A DNA stretch of 64,000 nucleotides, taken from positions 187,486-251,485 of the forward strand of contig JAAGOF010000249.1 in NCBI GenBank assembly GCA_010645155.1, read 5' to 3'. The notes beneath the pieces were generated by a model that had not been told where the DNA came from, made no database searches, and saw only the letters and a program-made list of their open reading frames with translations. Numbering within the stretch: position 1 is the first letter of the stretch; the number at the start of each line of letters is the position of its first letter. Both the position numbers and the translations under genes were made by a program. This DNA is from Tigriopus japonicus (taxonomy: Eukaryota > Arthropoda > Copepoda > Harpacticoida > Harpacticidae). This document shows positions 10,247 through 22,700 of this stretch, in pieces.

Positions 10247-12720
10247 ATGTTGTTAGCAACTCTTTGGACTTGGCTGATATTGATTCAGTGCCCCCTGTCA
10301 TTGGGAAACGCGGACAGTCTTTGTTACCGTTGGGAAGCGTTTATTTTACGGCGAGGGTGAGTTCGAAATCTAAATAATTGCTCGGTCGATCCTCGTCTTG
10401 TCGACATTGTATCTTCTCATTTCCAAGTCAACCCCAGTCCAATTCATGTCCATGTGGAGAAGAAGGTGTCTCGGGACAGATCGACGCCAAAGTGGATTCG
10501 CCTGATGATTTGCAATATGTGTACACCACTAGTGAAATACCCGAAGCAACCGAAGAACCAGAGCCTGAGGCCTTTGATGACTCCTACAGGAGCAAGAATA
10601 CCAGACCGTGGATGGTTTTTATTCAAATAAACATTGATCCATCCCGAGGCAGGATTGCCGTTTGTGGCGGATCGCTCTTGAACCACCGATATGTCCTGAC
10701 AGCCGCCCATTGCATTTGCAATCAAACCACATGCCATGAGGGAAATGAAACATCGATTCAAGGGAGCATAAAAGTCGCCCAGTTGAATTCAAACCTGAGA
10801 ATCTTTTTAGCAAAGTCATTCAGAATAGAGCTGATAGATTTAGGATGACAGACAGAGTCCGGTCATTACTGTCAAGATCAGATTTTATGCTCCCTTGGGT
10901 ATAATCGATTTCCTCTTCAAATGTTGGCCCACAGATTGACTCAGATGAATCATGGACCGTGCGGAACTCTGAAAACCCCCATGAGGAACAGCACTTGGGA
11001 CAAGAATCGCCACCCACAGTCGACGAACCCGGGCAAAACGGCCAGACAACCAGGAGAATGTACCCATTGTTCAATATTAATGAGCGATTCCAGATTCAGA
11101 TCGGGGTCTCGAATCGCTTGCGCTCGCATCTGTATCCCAACCGTACCTACGGTGTCTCCGATGTGGTCATTCATCCCAGCTATCAAATCTCGACTTTGGC
11201 ATCGCCCCATGACCTGGCTCTCCTACGATTAGATCGCTCCGTCGAGTTTGTCAAGCATGTGATTGCTCCTATTTGTTTGCCTTGGGGGTCGGGCTTTGCG
11301 GAGGAATCTGGCCCGGGTTTGGCCTCGATAGCTGGGTGGGGCGCCAAAGAGGACGCTGCCTGCTTAACTGAATGGGGAGGTCCGGCCCCGTTCCATCAGT
11401 GTAAGGCAGGGCCAATGATCATGATCATCAGTCACTCTTGTTTATTGAGAGGTAGATTTTTCCTATCAAAACGTTTAAAACAAATCGAACGTGTGCGCCA
11501 TGTAGCGAGCGGTAGCCATGTACTCTTTCTTCGAGTACTGTCAATCCTAGATACATTGGCTGTTGTACCTTCTATCTTCTTAGTAGTATGCACACGGAAC
11601 TGAGGTTTTTGATTCACTAGCAAACATCAAAAGACAATGTGTCCTCTGTTTGTTCAGTATCATTGTCGGCTAATACGAACGAAGTACGTACTTGGTTGCC
11701 AGTCTTTTCGGATTGAACGAGCAAGGTCATTGTGTTTGTAAACACGTTCAAATTATTAGGAGCACAACTTTCCTTTTCTTGAGAGCATGTCAATCATCGA
11801 GAGGAGGTTTTTGCAAACTGGATGGCAATTGGCCTTGCTGAAATATTCTCAATTACCTGTAGTTTCCCTTCGTCTTTGCCAACAACATCTACTCGCAGTG
11901 TACTTTCGCCGAGAGTCCGAGCTTCAAGGACCCGCTTTGCCGAGAATTTTTCCGCCAACAAGAAGACGGCAATCTCGGGCAGGTTCATTATGCCAATATC
12001 AAAATCAAACTAGCCAACGGCACATTTCACAATTGCTGGCAGGCACCCTTCTCCTCAGATGCAAGCCATTGTCGAACAGGAGAACATGGCTGGTGCGGAG
12101 TCTGCACAAATGATCAACATTGCTCCGAAGTCAACGTAACCTCAAGTCAAGTTCAATGGGGCTTTTGTGCCGCCAGTTGCACGCCCCAATCCCCTGATTC
12201 TCCTAGGGAAGTCTTCACCGACAATTTAAACGAGGTGACTGACCTAAGGGTCCTGGAATCGGACAAATGCAAAGAATTAGCCCATAAAGATCTCAAGTTT
12301 CATCCCGACAACGACCTTTGTGCCGCGAGAATTGAAACCCTGGAAGGAGGTCACGAGGAGCCCGTGTTTCGCTTGGGCCTTACCGATTCCGGCCAATTGC
12401 GTTTCCAACGGGACAAGGCCGTTTGGGTCCCGCCCCGTTACTTTTATGGGGGTGGAGACGCGTGCTCGGGGGACAGTGGGTCCCCATTATGGAAGTGGAT
12501 GGGATCCAACCCTCCCCGCGCGGTTATAATTGGAGTAGTGAGTCGTGGCGTTGGATGCGCTCGCTTCAATCGACCCGGAATCTACACACGCGTTCGAGCT
12601 TATCTCTCCTGGATTCAGGCCAACATCAAAGACGGTGATTGCTCGCCAAAGCGATTGAGGAAATTTATTGTTCAAGTTCAGGACGTGATGCCCAATCACG
12701 GAGCGGAAAATGAGGAATAA
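10247..12720 (+). CDS. Secreted trypsin-like serine protease with fibronectin-II-like insert
   Basis: Four exons give about 594 residues. Exon 1 is 10247-10356 and encodes a signal peptide (MLLATLWTWLILIQCPLSLG). Exon 2 is 10428-10773 with the catalytic His in LTAAHC. Exon 3 is 10935-11405 with the Asp in PHDLALLRL. Exon 4 is 11863-12720 with the Ser in GDSGSPLW and ends in TAA. The residue six before the Ser is Asp (DACSGDS), predicting cleavage after Arg/Lys. Between Asp and Ser lies a Cys-rich insert that starts CKFPFVF and ends HGWCGVC...VQWGFC...C, like an FN2 module with an enlarged middle. No R-IVGG activation site precedes NTRPWMVF. The exon 3 donor must be GC (AAG then GCAGGG) to keep the frame, and the exon 2 donor (AAAA then GTCGCC) is weak. 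FNII-type proteases are known from parasitic copepods; the exact substrate is unknown. Confidence 0.82.
10752..10909. repeat. Inverted repeat spanning the exon 2 donor of the protease gene
   Basis: CAAGGGAGCATAAAA at 10759-10773 (the last 15 bases of exon 2) has a perfect reverse complement at 10883-10897 in the following intron. An ATCGATT outside it (10752-10758) is matched again at 10903-10909 after a 5-base offset. The transcript could fold so that the end of exon 2 pairs with the intron and encloses the 5' splice site. Confidence 0.7.
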
Positions 12721-12721
12721 A
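12716..12721 (+). terminator. poly(A) signal overlapping the protease stop codon
   Basis: AATAAA contains the TAA stop codon of the protease gene. A second AATAAA lies at 12960-12965 inside a short AGGACA...TGTCCT stem, so the real end of the mRNA is not certain. Confidence 0.4.
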
Positions 12722-12965
12722 GAAGCATGATTTGCACCAACCCAGAAGAGTGTGAGACGAGTCTTTTTTCTCGTTTCGTCTTTTACACTTGACATGAAAA
12801 ATCTCTGGTCTGTCAGTTGAGCAATGTTAAACCTAACTTCGTGCTTTGAAAGCATGGATTTTTTTTCTTGTTGTGAGAAGTTATCATATTCAGGACATTT
12901 CACTGTCCTTGTGTGCTCCTTAGAGACTATGTCAAAACTGCTACTTTAGGACAGGAAATAATAAA

Positions 12966-15900
12966 GTCATGTCCTGTCATCTTTTGTCCAATTGGCTCAA
13001 GTTGGAAGCGTCACACCTAGCCTTTTGTATTCGAAAGTCGAGCACCAAATTTTGAAATTGATCCAACAAATTTTTGTCTAGTGCCTTGTCACTTTTCTTA
13101 AAGTTAGTGGGTTAATGCACATCGAGTCTAGAAGCTGAAAGTGTCCAACTCCCAAAGGATAAGCATTCCTGCCTTGCTATATTAAAACCCGAGACCCATT
13201 CTCGTTAGCGATAAGAAATTTCAAAGGATCTTTTGTCACGTTACTCCGAGTTAAGCGGACCTTATTCATTGTTTTTCGGCCTCGTTTCTTCGATTGGATC
13301 AGGATTGCAATTTGACCCCTCGACATTTTGAGAATTTGTGTTCACATTCGAGGGCCAAAAAAGTGTGGGGAAAAGATTTCAAGACAAATCTCAACACCTG
13401 TGCATGGAATTGGGTCAGGATTCATGTATTTTTTTGACCACTTGATGTGCAAGGGAAGCTGCAATGACGATCATGTTGTATTAGAGAATCCAATGAAAAG
13501 AAAATCCACGTCGGCTCGTAAAAGACCTCAAGTTCAAGAGAGAGATTTCATCCAGATGTCAGGCTTGACATGGCCCCGAAAGACCAGGATAAGGCGATTT
13601 CGACGAGAATCTTAATGAGGCTTGAGTCTTCGCATAAATTGAAGATGCACCGATGTTTCTCGACCGACACCAAATCCCGTGTTAGCCCAATAATGAAACC
13701 AGCAACAGTCTGTATACCCACAAAGAAAGACATCAATTGCACAAAGTTCGCTCGGTTTTGTCCTCGGACGATCTGAATGCTCTTGATCTTCGTTAGCGAG
13801 ATGTGGTGTGTTTTTTCACGCTTCCTTAAGAATGACACTCGGAACGAAGCCTTCACATTGCAGTAGCAGGTTTTGCCCAAATTTTAAAGTGACCTTGATG
13901 GATGGATCAGAGCGGTTTTCCTGCCTTTCCGCACATGACGATCATCTTCAAAATTGTGCCATCACTTGCTGGCTTCCGTTTCTTTCCCAGGACTTAGTTT
14001 TTGTTTGAATGCTTGAAATGATCTAACACGCTGGACGGCAAAATTACGCAGTTCAAAACGAGAATGAGGATAAGAGTTCGTTTCGGAATTGGGTATTCCC
14101 ACGTCACCGGAAGATTCCGTCCGTGACAGTAATTACTCGTCTCTCAGTTAGCCTCTGATCTACTTGTACAAGTCAAGTCGTAGCATCTACACTTCTTTAG
14201 TAGAATCCAATCAATGGCTATGGTTCGTTCAAAGTGCGCTTGTTTCGAACGAGTCTGTCGTTTTGTTTGAGAAACTAATTTCGGGCAGAAATGAGCCCAT
14301 AGGTCAAAAACATCTCCGCGAACGACAAGCATTTGCTCTTTTTGAAAGGCCAACAAGCAACGATCTTTTGCATTTGAAGTGCACCACTTTTAAGAGGCTG
14401 ACCTAAAATGCACAACGACTGTCCCTATTTGGCAATTTTATGTGTTGCATTTAAATTGTACGAGCCACTTCAAAGCAAGCGCTTTCGAACGATGGTCAGT
14501 GAACTATTTCGAAACAGTAGCAATCTTGAACGGCCTAAGAAAAGCTGGAATTCGTGGAAATGTTCATTTTAAGTGTGTCTAATCTATCCATCCAAGTATT
14601 CTTGAGTACTTTGACTGTAAATGATTTTTCATTTTTTTTCTTTTGGGTAAGTTGGGGCTTCATGAATGAGCAACGTAGGTTTGCCTGAAAATCGTGTTCC
14701 TATCTATTGGACCTTGGAACCGGGAAAATTTATTTGTCATCAAGATCGTTGGGTCGATAATAGATCATTGCCATGGAACGTTAGATAACTTTAATTGACA
14801 ATTAAGGATTCCAAATTCGGACGTAAAGTAATTCGCCGAAAAGGAACAATTCATTGATAAAACATCGAAAGATCAAGCTAATACTAGGCGACTCGTAGCT
14901 TCTTAATGGATTCATCCTAGTTTGAAAACCAACGGGTAAAGAGTTTAGAAAATTCATTGTCAGCCAAATTAGTTTGCTCCAGCTCGTTAACAACTGCTTC
15001 CAAGGCCTGTCACGATCGAATTATACCGTAGAAACGATTTCAAGAGCTCTTGCGAACATTGCTTTGAGATGAAGTTTCTTACGTCAGAGCTGGAGGTCAT
15101 CCAATGTTCCAGGAACATACTACTACTATGTCCTAAACACACTCGCCAACGGACGGACGCGAAGGATTCGACTTTTTCACCTTCATTTCATTCAACGATG
15201 GATAGAATATCAACATTACCATTACAGAGCGAGCCTTCCCCTTCAACATTTTAGCATCATGTTGAGATTGACAAAAATACAAAATGAATGTCAAAAGCCC
15301 TCATCTTTACCCAACTGAAATCAGAAGCAAAAATTAACTTCATGACCCTGCCTATTTTTGGGCTGTAGTTTGTCCGCCCACTTCCCCAGTCTTCCATGGA
15401 TCAAGAAAGTCACTTCGTTCTGGTGAAAAAAAAGACGAGGGTGGCTGGGTAGTGGGTAGTGGGTCCATGGGACGATGGGACAGATTTGAGTTCAAGACAC
15501 GCCGTTCGTTCGCCGTTTTTTTCCAACGAGGACACAGGTTCTCTGCTCCACATGTTCCCGCACCTCTTTTGGGATCGTTCAACGCTTCAGGATGGCCCAC
15601 AGCGCTTTGGCTTCACTTTACTTACTAGTAGAACTTTAGGCAACTTGAGGGGGATGTACCTCGATTGTTTATCATTAGGCCCTATCGGTGTTGATCCTCA
15701 CTGGACATGACAATTTGAACCGAGGATCCTGCAAGCGTGTTCGTTTCGCTTTCCACGACGACAAATCTAGTGCTCAATGACTCTTCTGAAGAGGCACATA
15801 TTCAACCAGCTGCAAAATACAATTGTGCAAGTTTGTGGTATCAGCTCTGATCAAGTGGGCACCTATACGTCCTCTTGGGACATCAAAACAAAACCATGAA

Positions 15901-16750
15901 CCACCCAGGTGAGTAAGATAACAAATAATAACAATTAGTCACAAAATTAGAGGCTTTAATTCAAGTCAAGTACGTAGGAAAGTACAAAATAAGATTGACC
16001 ATGGACCATTCATCGAGTGATCCGTCTTTACAAAGTGCCCTTGAGAAAGACATCTTCAAGATCAAGCCTAACGAGCCTATACTTGTATTATTGCAAAAGA
16101 GAAGATTTGACAGTTTCAACTGTGAAATTCTATAAAACATATAATGACGAGAAGCTGAGTTCATTGGCTTCAGATTTGATTATTTACCCGACCTTGTGTC
16201 CCAGAAAGCTAGAGCTCCATACTTTTGAGGTAACGTTTAGGAGGGGGAGAAAGCAAAGCGTTTATTCCTCACATTTCCAGGGTCAGTTCGAGCTTCATAA
16301 TGCTTGTCCCTTGTTTTATAACTGATACCATCTCAACATCATGTACGACTTGTCTACTCCACTGTCATTCTGAATGAGAAAGTAATTGCAACTTAGAAGG
16401 CGTGAGGACAATCAGAGAACGCGAAAGCAAATTTCTTTGCTCTCTAGCCAGCAATTTTGTCCCCAAGAGAGTTTGTTTGCGGGCCACAACGTGAAAAAAA
16501 ATGGAAAGAATCACATTATTTATCCGTTCAGATCTATTCTGGCCAAGCGTTTCGAGAGTAAAATAAGCCCATGGATTTGCATGTCCTGATAATCCTGTTG
16601 TGACAAGCTCCGAAAGCCACAGGCATTCATCTTGTTTCCTCATGTTCCAGATGCAAAAATGAGACAATTCAGGATCAAAGCCGCTCGTTAAAGTGAGGTC
16701 AAGAGAAACCGAATCATTTGTTCGCAACCGGAAAAGAGAAACCGTTCAAC
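12966..16750. other. Intergenic region without a supported gene
   Basis: Short unlinked frames only. No RNA gene, transposon end or tandem array was recognised. The promoter of the giant gene should lie near the right end; no clear TATA box was seen. Confidence 0.5.
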
Positions 16751-19700
16751 ATGGTGCTGATTGAGTTGGTCTACTGTAAAATTACGGGCAAGACCCGTAG
16801 CCTGCCCAAAGTCCATCATTTTGTTCCTATTGAACCATGGAGCTGCCGCAAGATCAAAGGCAAGAAACGGGTCATGAACATTGGCTCCAAAAACGACGAG
16901 GCCGTGATCACCAAGAAATATGAACAGAGAAAAGACACCATCAAATTGGTGTTGGACATGTCCAACGATGGTCCAATGTTCCGCATGCTTGAATCCATGA
17001 TGAGAGAAACAGCCAATAGCTCCAATGCCTATGATGCTCTTAACAAACTGCTCAAATCGGGAATCCCCGGAATTAGTGAACTGTTTGGTTCCGGGAAAGA
17101 GAATATTGGAGCGAGATTCCGGAACATGACGGACGAGGACAAGGCCAAATTTTTGGCGGCCGTCACTGGATCCAGTGGCAAAATCCAAGGCAAAGCTGCT
17201 GCTGTCCTCATTGCAGCTGCAGCTTCTGGGGGCAATCCGGATGTGGCGAATAAGATTGTGGAGCGGATGATGAGTGGCCTTGGAGACGAAATTGATCCAG
17301 CCATGATGGCTGCCCTCATGGCCACCACGGCCTTGGTAGCCCAAGGAGCCTCAAATGAAGAGGTATGAGAAAGATTGGGCTACTCTCAATTTTTGACAAG
17401 TTGTTATGCAGGCTATTTTGCGTCTAGATCTTGAAAGCAATGCAAGAGGAACTGGCAAAAAGTGGACTGTCAAACGAGGAGATTCTAGCAAAAACGATGC
17501 TCTTACAAAAAGCTCTGGCAGGAGACAACTCCCCTGCCTTTATTAACAAAACATTGCAAAATGCTCTCAATGCAGCCAACATTACACCTGAAGAGATGTC
17601 TAAGGTAAAGAAACGTCACTTGCTTACCACCTGACCTTTTTTGCCCCATTAATTTTCCTCTCATTATCTCGGCCAGTTTTCTCTGATAAAAATGTCAAAA
17701 CGTCTTTTTTTTAGGCCCTACTAATTCAAAAGGCCATGTCAGCTGGTGGAATCAGTCCCGAAGAAATGGCCAAAGCGATGCTCGTTCAAAAGATTTTGGC
17801 CGAAAAGGGCGTTTCCCCAGAAATGATAGCCGAGGCCCATAAGAAATTGTCATTAGACGGAAGGGGAAGGTCTTTAGACGACCTCGTGAGAATTGTTCAA
17901 GAAGCCGTTCGAGACGATAGCGTAACTTCCGACGACATTAACAACGTGCTTGCCTTGTCAAAAGCCATTGAGACGGGCAAGGTAAGAGGGATCCGTGACA
18001 TTCTCACCCTCATCGAAGAAGGCTCTTTGGACTCTGCAGACGCAGTAGCCGATATCTTAAGGAAGGCCGTCGCTTCAGGAGCAATCAATCCTGACGCACT
18101 TAGCCAGTGTATGATAATGCAAAAGATAATAAAGGCTATCGGAGCAACACCCGATGGGATGGCCAAAACTTTGGCCTTGCAAAAAACTTTACAAGACAAC
18201 GGAATGACAAGAAACGATGTGGCAAATGCCATGAGCCTTGCCTTGGCTTTAGGCCTTGGCTCGGGAAATGCCAGAGATGACATTGATAAGGCCCTTAAGG
18301 ATCTCCTACAAACCGGGGTACTCTCTCCAGAAGAGATTCAAGCTCTGATTGAAATGACCAAAGCCATAGAAAAGGGTTCAGAAATTCCCCCAGAAGCAGT
18401 GAGGCTCTTAAAGAAGGCCATGAAACAAAGAAGAGGATCAGTGGACAATGTGGCTGAAAGCCTCATGACTTCCCTGGCAGCAGGTGGTGAGAACCAAGAG
18501 AGTATTGTGAAGGCAATGGTCAAGGCCTTGAAGGCTACCGGTGCCTCCCCTGAAGAAATTGCTCGAACCATGCAACAAGCCATGGAGAAAAATGGAGCCT
18601 CAAACGAAGACATTGCTCGAGCCATGGCTCAAGCCTTAATTGACTCCGGTGCCAGTGCAGACGAAGTGGCAAAAACGCTCAAGGAAACATTCGCCAAAAC
18701 CATAGCCAAAGACCCATCGACAGCCCCCGATGTGGCCAGAACAATGGCCGAAGCACTTGCAGCGGCAGGAGCTTCTGCTGAAGATATTGCTCACACCATG
18801 AAAGAGATAATCAACTCGGGTCTCGCTTTGGGCCCGGAGGCATCTCCTGAAGATATTCTAGAAATGGCAGAAACAATAGCCCGGGTCTTGGCTGACGCCG
18901 GGGCTTTGCCCAGTGATATTGCAGACGTGATGAAAATTGCCATGGAAAAAGCCAAGGGTAATCCTGACATTGCCGATGAATTAGCCAGGACAATGGCTCA
19001 AGCGATGGCCGATGCAGGTGCCTCAGGTGATGAGATCGCCAATATGATGAGGGAGGTGCTGGAAAGCTCAGGCATCTCCAAGGAGGAAGCAGCCTTGATG
19101 ACTCTGGCAGCGATTGCCAGCAGTGGTGTCTCTCCACAAGATATTGCCAAAACAATCAGCAAACTTCAAGGTGACACGGGCTTGTCGTCAAAAGAAATTG
19201 AACAAGCTGTTGTAGATGCCATGGTCGGTTCGGGAGCTTCCGCTCAGGACGTTGCCAAGGCCATGGCCGAGCATAAATTACTTGAGGCCATCGGACGATC
19301 GGCAGACACGGCCTCAAAAGAACTTCTTAAGGTTCTTCGATCAGGAAAAGACATGTCCAAAGAGCAGCTGTTGGCCGTTCTACAAAGTGCCGGAATCACC
19401 CCTGACTCAGCAACCAAATTGGTGGGCTTTCAATCGGCTTTGGCGAGTATGGAGGTAAGTCCCGAGGATCTTGCCAAGGCTCTTCTTCTTCAAAAGTCCA
19501 TGAAAGACGCAGGTGCGTCCCCGGAAATCGTTGCCAAGATTGTCAAAGAAATGGGAAGTGCCACCAAGCTCAACGACGATGATATTAACAAATTGGTTAA
19601 CCAAGTGGTGAATGGTGAACTTCATCATGATGATGTGCTTAAGGCGTTGAAGTTTGACTCAGTTCTCACCAAAAATGAAGGTGTCAGTGCCAGTGTTGCC

Positions 19701-22700
19701 AGCATACTGGAAGGCGTCTCTGACGCGATCAACAAAAAAGATTATGACCGAATAGCGCAAGCTCTTCTACAGTCTGGTGCCTTAGATTCTAAGACAGCCA
19801 CAATGTCGAATGCCCTGCAACAAATTATGTCTGAACTTCAACTTCCACCTGACGAGGCCAGCAAGTTCATTCAAATCCAAAAGTCCATGTATGATTCCGG
19901 TGCTTCTCCACAGGACATTGCTGACATGTTGAATGTGCTTAATCAAGACAATCATAACGTCGATCGAACGGCAATGGCTCAATCATTGCGCGAGAAACTC
20001 CGTATGGGAGTCACGGCCGCTGATGTGTCCAATGCTGAAGGTCTAGCTGATGCATTCCAAAACGCTGGTTTAGACGCTGAGCTGATCCAAAAAATGGCCT
20101 TGGTCCAAAATGCCATCGCCAATGGCCTCAACACACCGGAGCAAGGCGCCAAGAAATTAGCTCAATTGATGAAGGATCCTAACGCTGACGTAAGTCAATT
20201 AGAAAAGGCGTTCAAGAAGCTTCTCAAAGAACACAACTTGACACTGGACAGTCTAGAAAAATCCGTTTTATCCCAGAAAGTAGCTCTCGTGGGCGGCTTT
20301 TCTCCAGCCGAGGTTGCATCCGTATTTTCCATCCAAAGTGATTTGCTCAGTGAAGGGCTGAGTGCGAAGAGCATTGCGCTGGCAATGCAGGATTTGCTTC
20401 AAAGTGGAACTGATGGCTTGAAAGATCAGGCGCAAAATATGATTAATGCCATAGACCATGGTCGATTACAGGAAGAAGATATTCTCGTCAGTGGGAAGCT
20501 GCTTAGTGCCATGGTCAAGGCCAAAGAACAAAGCAAAACTGGAGCCTTGGAAAATGGCCTGTCAAATGGCCATGCACCCATGGGCAAGAAAGCTTTGGTT
20601 GAGAAGATCAAAAGCGCCTTGGCTAAACATAACGTGCCATTACAATCAGTGATCTCAAGTGTTCTCCTTCAGAAGATCATGGTTGCTGGAGAAGCATCGC
20701 CAGAAGAAATGGCCAAAGTGTGCCGAATCCAGAAATCACTGATCAAGAATGGTGCACCAGCCAAGCTCGTATGCAAAACCATTGGGGCTCTTCTCGAGGG
20801 AAGGAAGAGCTCCATTGCTGACAAGATGAAAATACCTTTGATCGAGATCATGAATAACAAGCCCCTCGAAATCGGAGCCAAAGACGTGGAATTTGCTCAA
20901 AAGTATTCCGATGCGATGACAAAGACCAATCAGGACTCTAAAAAAGTGAAGGAAGTTCTCGAAAACGCTCTCAGTTTATCTGGCCTATCAGATGAGGATG
21001 TGGCCAAGGCTATGCTAGTTCAGAAAACATTGGCAGCAGCTGGTGTCTCTCCAGAGGCATTGGCACAAGTGATGCTTCTTCAAAAGGCTCTGGCTGATTC
21101 GGGTGCCACTCCAGAAGAGATTGCAAGCATCTTGTCCCAAGCCATTGGCGATGGACTCAGCGACAAACAAATTGAAGATATCATGGGGAAAGTGCTTCAA
21201 AACCAAAACCTTAGTGCTGAAGAAGTAGCAAATATGATGAAGCTGCAACAGAATCTGAAAGCGGGGACACTCTCAAAGTCAGGCATTACTCCTGAGGCCA
21301 TGAATCAAATACGCACTCTCCAAGAGGCTTTAAAGGCCGCTGGGGCTAATGATCAAGAGATCATTGAAGCCCTGGCCATGGCCGCTACTTCTGATTTGAG
21401 TGAAAGTGAAGTGTCTGACCTGATGTCAAAAGTACTCTCAAGCAAAGGAATAGATCTGAACGATTTCAATCTTGTCAGTAAGCTTCAAGACAGTTTAGAA
21501 AAAGGAAACTTCAAAGAAATGGGTCTCACTCCAGAAGTTATGGAACAACTCGACACATTGGAAAAAGCCATGAGAGCTGCAGGCGCCGACGAGTCAACAA
21601 TTAAGGCCGTGATGGCTAAGGCCACCACTAAAGGCTTGAGCAAAAAGGAGATTAATGACATCATTTCAAAAGCAATGAACCCTCACTTATCTAAAGAGGA
21701 GGAAAAAACGATGAAGGAGTTACACAACGCACTCAAGAATGATGAGCTAATTGTTGGTGGTTTGAAAGAAAACACTGCGAAAGATTTGGTTTCACTCCAA
21801 AGATTGCTCAAAAAGGCTGGACTGAGCGAAAAAGAAATCAAAGACACCCTAAAGAAAGCTACAAGTGAAGGAGGGTTAAGTGAAAACGAATTAAAATCCC
21901 TCGTACAAAGAGCCATCGATAGTGGAAGTCTTAGCAAAGCAGACAAAGCGGAACTCAACCGATTGGAAGCAGCCTTAAAAGAGGGCAAATTGAGCACCCC
22001 GGGCATGAATGATGAAGTTTTGGACCAGGTTCTTCAACTCCAAAAAGCTTTGGAAGTGTCCGGAGCAAGTGATGCTGACATTGCCAAGGTTCTATCCAAG
22101 GCCACCACGCAAGGTTTGGCTACCGACGAAATCAACAAGATCATTCGACAAGCCATGAAGAGTGACAAACTTACAAAAGAGGAGAAACAGAAACTCAAAC
22201 AATTAGAAGATAATCTGCACTCGGGCAACCTCAAATTTGGTGGTGTGAGTGAAAAGCAGTTGGAGGATATGATTTTGTTAGAAAAGATTTTGGCCGGGTC
22301 CGGTGCCTCAGAGGAAGAGATTGCCGAGTTGATAGCCAAAAGCATGAGTGTCGAAGGCTTGAGCCCACAAGAAATTGCAGATATTATGTCAAAGGCCAAG
22401 ACGATTCCCCTGAGTGATGACGACAAAAAGAAACTCGCTCAACTTGAGAAAGACCTCAAATCTGGAGCATTAGCTCAGGCTGGGGTCACCCCAAAACTGG
22501 CGAGCCAGGTTTTGAATCTCAAGAAGGCTTTGAAGAAATCAGGCAAAAGTGAAGCGGAAATCTTGGAAATTTTAGCCAAAGCTACAACGGGCGGTTTAGA
22601 TGACAAGCAGGTTACGGACATAATGACATCAGCCATGAATCCCAAAATGACCAAGAAACAGATAGAAGATGTGAAACAGATTCAGAACGCTCTGTCTAGT

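Noticed and set aside
13548..13880. Minus-strand frame of 110 codons with a hydrophobic stretch
   Set aside because: Only weak membrane-segment resemblance and no recognisable family; could not be linked to other exons.
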